From RUG626 sp051866775 (GTDB lineage Bacteria > Bacillota > Clostridia > Oscillospirales > Oscillospiraceae): a DNA stretch of 59,796 nucleotides. Position numbers and translations under genes: made by a program. A model generated the notes under the pieces. It saw nothing but the letters and a program-made list of their open reading frames with translations. It did no database searches and had not been told where the DNA came from. Shown piece after piece: positions 56,555 to 59,796 of the stretch. The stretch covers positions 1-59,796 of the forward strand of contig JBJDXR010000012.1 in assembly GCA_051866775.1 (NCBI GenBank). The letters run 5' to 3'. How positions within the stretch are numbered: the stretch's first letter is position 1; every line of letters starts with the position of its first letter.

Positions 56555-58222
56555 ATGAAATTGACAGGAGCGCAAATCACAATAGAGACGCTCATTGAGC
56601 AGGGAGTGACCGATATTTTCGGCTATCCCGGAGGGCAGGCGATAAACCTGTATGACGCCATCTATGAGAGAAGCGACAGGATAAACCACTTCCTTACCGC
56701 ACATGAGCAGGGGGCTGCCCACGCGGCTGACGGATATTCCCGCGCAACAGGAAAGGTGGGCGTTGTAATAGCTACCTCCGGACCAGGCGCCACAAACTTG
56801 GTCACCGGTATAGCTACTGCTATGCTGGACTCGGTGCCGATGGTGGCGATAACCGGCAATGTCCCGTGTGACCTCATAGGACGCGACAGCTTTCAGGAGA
56901 TAGATATAACCGGCATCACGCTGCCTATAACCAAGCACAATTACTTTGTCAATGATGTAAACGAGCTTGCAGATACTATAAGGGATGCCTTCCGCATAGC
57001 AAAATCCGGACGCCCGGGGCCTGTCCTCATCGACATACCGAAGGATATCCAGCAGGCGGTGTGTGAGTATGAGCCGCAGCCTGTGACCCAGCCTCTTCCG
57101 GTGCACGTACCGAACCCGGAGAAGATAAAAAAGGCCGTTGAGATGATCGACTATAAGACCAAGCCCTATATCTACATCGGCGGAGGGGTGCTCGGATCAA
57201 AGACCTACGGCCTCATACAGAAGCTTGCCGATAAGATAGACGCGGTCATAGGCTGCTCCCTTATGGGACTTTCCGCAATACCAACGGTACACGAGCGCTT
57301 TTTGGGGATGCAGGGAATGCACGGCCACTATGCCTCCTCTATAGCGGAGAACAACGCCGACCTTATAATCGCCGTGGGCGCCCGCTTTTCCGACCGCGCC
57401 ACCGGTAATAAGAGTAAATTCGCGCAGCGTGCCGACATAATTCACATCGATGTGGACTTTGCTGAGATAAGCAAGAACGTCCCTGCCAGCATCGGTATCC
57501 GCGGGGATCTTGAGATGGCCCTCAGCGCCATAATCGAAGGCGTAAAGCAGCAGAAGCACTCCGAGTGGATAGATTTTGTTAATGGCCTTAGGGCCAGGGA
57601 GGCCGGGCTTTCAAAGCCCGGCGAGGGCCTCAATCCACACAGGGTTATAGAGACTATAAACACCGTTATCGAGCCTGATACCGTCGTAGCCACGGACGTG
57701 GGACAGCACCAGATGTGGGCGGCGCAGTACTTAAAGTTCCGTACACCGCGCACCTTCGTATCAAGCGGAGGCCTTGGTACCATGGGCTTTGGCCTCGGCG
57801 CGGCTATCGGGGCCGCCGTAGCCACTGGGAGAAGGACTGTGCTCATAACAGGCGACGGAAGCTTCGGAATGAACTTAAACGAGCTGGCCACAGCCGTTAC
57901 CTACAACATACCGCTTGTCATAGTACTTATGAATAACGGGGTTCTTGGTATGGTCCGCCAGTGGCAGACGCTGTTCTTTGATAAGCACTACTCCAACACC
58001 ACCCTTGAGAGAAAGACGGATTTTGTGAGGCTCGCGGAGGCCTTCGGCGCACACGGCGCGCTCTGCGAAACTCCGGAGGAGTTTGAAGCGGCGTTCAGCG
58101 AGGCGTTTAAGTCCGAAGGAGTGACGGTGATCGACTGCCGCATAGATAAGGATGAGTTCGTACTGCCGATGCTGCCGCCGGGCGGCTCTGTTGACGACAT
58201 AATCGTGGAGAAGGGAGTGTGA
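56555..58222 (+). CDS. ilvB: Acetolactate synthase large subunit
   Basis: ThDP-, FAD- and Mg-dependent catalytic subunit making acetolactate or acetohydroxybutyrate. 555 residues. The catalytic Glu is in FLTAHEQGAAHAADGYSRAT (about residue 49), GKVGVVIATSGPGATNLVTG follows, and the ThDP motif is TGDGSFGMNLNELATAVTYN to VIVLMNN (about 430-460). FAD region GVLGSKTYGLIQKLADKID is shortened compared with some enzymes. ATG 56555, GGGG upstream. Followed by ilvN after 4 bases. Confidence 0.96.
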   Translation: MKLTGAQITIETLIEQGVTDIFGYPGGQAINLYDAIYERSDRINHFLTAHEQGAAHAADGYSRATGKVGVVIATSGPGATNLVTGIATAMLDSVPMVAITGNVPCDLIGRDSFQEIDITGITLPITKHNYFVNDVNELADTIRDAFRIAKSGRPGPVLIDIPKDIQQAVCEYEPQPVTQPLPVHVPNPEKIKKAVEMIDYKTKPYIYIGGGVLGSKTYGLIQKLADKIDAVIGCSLMGLSAIPTVHERFLGMQGMHGHYASSIAENNADLIIAVGARFSDRATGNKSKFAQRADIIHIDVDFAEISKNVPASIGIRGDLEMALSAIIEGVKQQKHSEWIDFVNGLRAREAGLSKPGEGLNPHRVIETINTVIEPDTVVATDVGQHQMWAAQYLKFRTPRTFVSSGGLGTMGFGLGAAIGAAVATGRRTVLITGDGSFGMNLNELATAVTYNIPLVIVLMNNGVLGMVRQWQTLFFDKHYSNTTLERKTDFVRLAEAFGAHGALCETPEEFEAAFSEAFKSEGVTVIDCRIDKDEFVLPMLPPGGSVDDIIVEKGV

Positions 58223-58226
58223 TACT

Positions 58227-58739
58227 ATGGGGGATAAATTTGTTATTGCCGTATATGTGGACAACAAATTCGGCGTGCTCACCCGTGTCACAAGCATGTT
58301 TACCCGCCGGGGCTTTAATATCGACGCGCTGACGGTCGGTGTTACGGAATCTCCGGAGTATTCACGCATAACCATATCCATGAGCGGCGACGGCTATGCC
58401 AGAGCCCAGATGCTTAACCAGCTCAGGAAGCTCGTAAATGTTAAGAAGGTGGAGCTGCTTGAGGATGCCGACGCCATTAAGCGCGAGCTGATGCTTATAA
58501 AAATAAAAAACGGTATGGAAAGACATCAGGAAGTGCTTTCAGCACTTGACATATTCAAGGCAAAAATTATAGACTATTCAGTGGAGGCGCTGTGTATTGA
58601 GGTGACGGGAGCTCCCAGTAAGATAGACGCATTTATTGAGATGATAAAGCCCTGCGGCATTATTGAGATGTGCCGTACAGGAGTCGTCGCCCTGAGAAAG
58701 GGCGGCTCAAGTATGCTTGACAGACCCGATGTAAACTAA
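58227..58739 (+). CDS. ilvN: Acetolactate synthase small subunit
   Basis: Regulatory subunit, 170 residues. The N-terminal ACT domain is FVIAVYVDNKFGVLTRVTSM, then FTRRGFNIDALTVGVTE, the valine-binding fold; the C-terminal half (about 80-170) is the ilvN-type second domain (YSVEALCIEVTGAPSKIDAF). Allosterically controls IlvB. Starts 4 bases after ilvB. Confidence 0.94.
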   Translation: MGDKFVIAVYVDNKFGVLTRVTSMFTRRGFNIDALTVGVTESPEYSRITISMSGDGYARAQMLNQLRKLVNVKKVELLEDADAIKRELMLIKIKNGMERHQEVLSALDIFKAKIIDYSVEALCIEVTGAPSKIDAFIEMIKPCGIIEMCRTGVVALRKGGSSMLDRPDVN

Positions 58740-58796
58740 CGGAACTTATGTTGGGCTGGTTATATATTAAAATTTCTTTTAAGGAGATAGAAAATT

Positions 58797-59796
58797 ATGG
58801 CAAAAATTTATTATCAGCAGGATTGCGACCTTTCAAGACTTGACGGCAAGACTGTCGCCATAATCGGCTATGGCTCTCAGGGCCATGCCCACGCACTGAA
58901 CCTGAAGGAATCCGGCGTAGACGTTATTGTGGGCCTCTATGAGGGCAGCAAGAGCTGGGCAAAGGCTGAAGCCGCCGGGCTTAAGGTGATGACCTCCGCC
59001 GAGGCGGCGAAGAACGCGGATATAATCATGATCCTTATAAACGACGAGAAGCAGGCAAAGCTCTATAAGGAGAGCATTGAGCCGAACCTTACCGCGGGAA
59101 AGACCCTGGCATTTGCACACGGCTTTAATATCCACTTCGGCTGCATAAAGCCCCCGAAGGATGTTAACGTCATCATGATAGCCCCCAAGGGCCCCGGCCA
59201 CACCGTGAGAAGCGAGTATCAGGCGGGCAAGGGCGTTCCCTGCCTTATCGCTGTTGAGCAGGACGCCACCGGCGACGCGCTGGAGATCGGCCTTGCATAC
59301 GCCCTCGGTATCGGCGGAGCCAGAGCCGGCGTCCTTGAGACTACCTTCAGAACTGAGACCGAGACCGACCTGTTCGGTGAGCAGGCTGTCCTCTGCGGCG
59401 GCGTCTGCGCCCTGATGCAGGCAGGCTTTGAGACTCTTGTTGAAGCCGGATACGATCCCAGGAACGCATATTTTGAGTGCATCCATGAGATGAAGCTGAT
59501 TGTAGATCTTATTTACCAGAGCGGCTTTGAGGGCATGAGATATTCCATCTCCAACACCGCCGAGTACGGTGACTATATAACCGGCCCGAAGATCATAACC
59601 GAGGAGACCAAGAAGACCATGAAGAAGATACTGTCCGACATCCAGGACGGCACCTTCGCCAAGGAGTTCCTCCTGGATATGTCAGACGCTGGCGCTCAGG
59701 TACACTTCAACGCCATGAGAAAGATCGCCTCCGAGCATCCTTCTGAGGTCGTTGGCCGCGAGATCCGCAAGCTCTACAGCTGGAGCGACGAGGACA
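58797..59796 (+). CDS. ilvC: Ketol-acid reductoisomerase (partial, cut by window end)
   Basis: NADPH- and Mg-dependent isomeroreductase. ATG 58797 after AAGGAGATAGAAAATT. 333 codons are visible with no stop and the class I protein is about 330-340 residues, so only the last few are missing. VAIIGYGSQGHAHALNLKES is the NADP loop (about 21-40), IMIAPKGPGHTVRSEYQAGK and ETETDLFGEQAVLCGG (metal Asp/Glu) follow. It completes leuA-ilvB-ilvN-ilvC; ilvD and leuBCD are not in the window. Confidence 0.95.
   Translation, partial: MAKIYYQQDCDLSRLDGKTVAIIGYGSQGHAHALNLKESGVDVIVGLYEGSKSWAKAEAAGLKVMTSAEAAKNADIIMILINDEKQAKLYKESIEPNLTAGKTLAFAHGFNIHFGCIKPPKDVNVIMIAPKGPGHTVRSEYQAGKGVPCLIAVEQDATGDALEIGLAYALGIGGARAGVLETTFRTETETDLFGEQAVLCGGVCALMQAGFETLVEAGYDPRNAYFECIHEMKLIVDLIYQSGFEGMRYSISNTAEYGDYITGPKIITEETKKTMKKILSDIQDGTFAKEFLLDMSDAGAQVHFNAMRKIASEHPSEVVGREIRKLYSWSDED

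Noticed and set aside
56054..57106. 350-codon antisense frame across leuA and ilvB
   Set aside because: Spans two certain genes and their junction; composition is not protein-like.

Overview
The window is about 60 kb of chromosome from a Gram-positive, endospore-forming anaerobe of the class Clostridia. A gut-type Oscillospirales relative is my best guess, but this is inference from gene content and not proven. The indications are a dgt-dnaG-rpoD block, a rimP-nusA-rnpM-ylxQ-infB-rbfA operon, sporulation genes (YlmC/YmxH family, CotF family), FabK as the only enoyl-ACP reductase, a membrane pyrophosphatase, a T-box leader and strong GGAGG-type ribosome binding sites. Coding density is high. 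No transposon, prophage, CRISPR array or rRNA was seen.

Layout: 1-4.4 kb, an Ldh-family dehydrogenase, a flavin reductase, HflX, a GNAT acetyltransferase and a YigZ-family protein. 4.6-8.5 kb, dgt, dnaG and rpoD. 8.8-12.6 kb, an aldehyde dehydrogenase, then on the other strand a TetR gene followed by a minimal SufC/SufB pair. 12.7-15.0 kb, ylmC, rpsB (with a structured leader) and tsf. 15.1-17.6 kb, a three-gene nitrogenase-like operon, with a divergent TetR gene beside it. 18.5-28.0 kb, a DegV/FakB-like protein and then a nearly complete fatty acid synthesis operon (acpP, fabK, fabD, fabG, fabF, accB, fabZ, accC, accD, accA, thioesterase). It converges on fakA and an Asp23 gene. 30.5-36.5 kb, a pyrophosphatase, a small membrane protein, SdpI/SdpR, dut, trxB, trxA and small spore-coat genes. 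36.5-44.5 kb, the translation and RNA operon from rimP to ribF. 44.8-49.7 kb, a Crp/Fnr regulator with an ABC transporter, then a MATE exporter. 49.8-54.3 kb, ddl, an MBL hydrolase, murF, an RluA-type synthase and two tRNAs. 54.5 kb to the end, a leucine T-box followed by leuA, ilvB, ilvN and ilvC, the last cut off by the window edge.

The most unusual element is the operon at 15118-17579. It encodes a complete NifH-like reductase and a shortened NifD-like protein in which a Gly/His/Arg-rich stretch replaces part of the cluster region. It also encodes a 139-residue protein that looks like only the first, cysteine-bearing domain of a NifD/NifK-type subunit. No nif cofactor genes are nearby, so it is probably an uncharacterised reductase and not a nitrogen-fixing enzyme. 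Other points of interest are a promoter-plus-terminator leader ahead of the nusA operon, an unlisted 57-codon gene whose ribosome binding site lies in a terminator stem, an internal terminator in the fatty acid operon, a MerR-like promoter layout ahead of the Ldh gene, and a TetR-headed minimal Suf operon.
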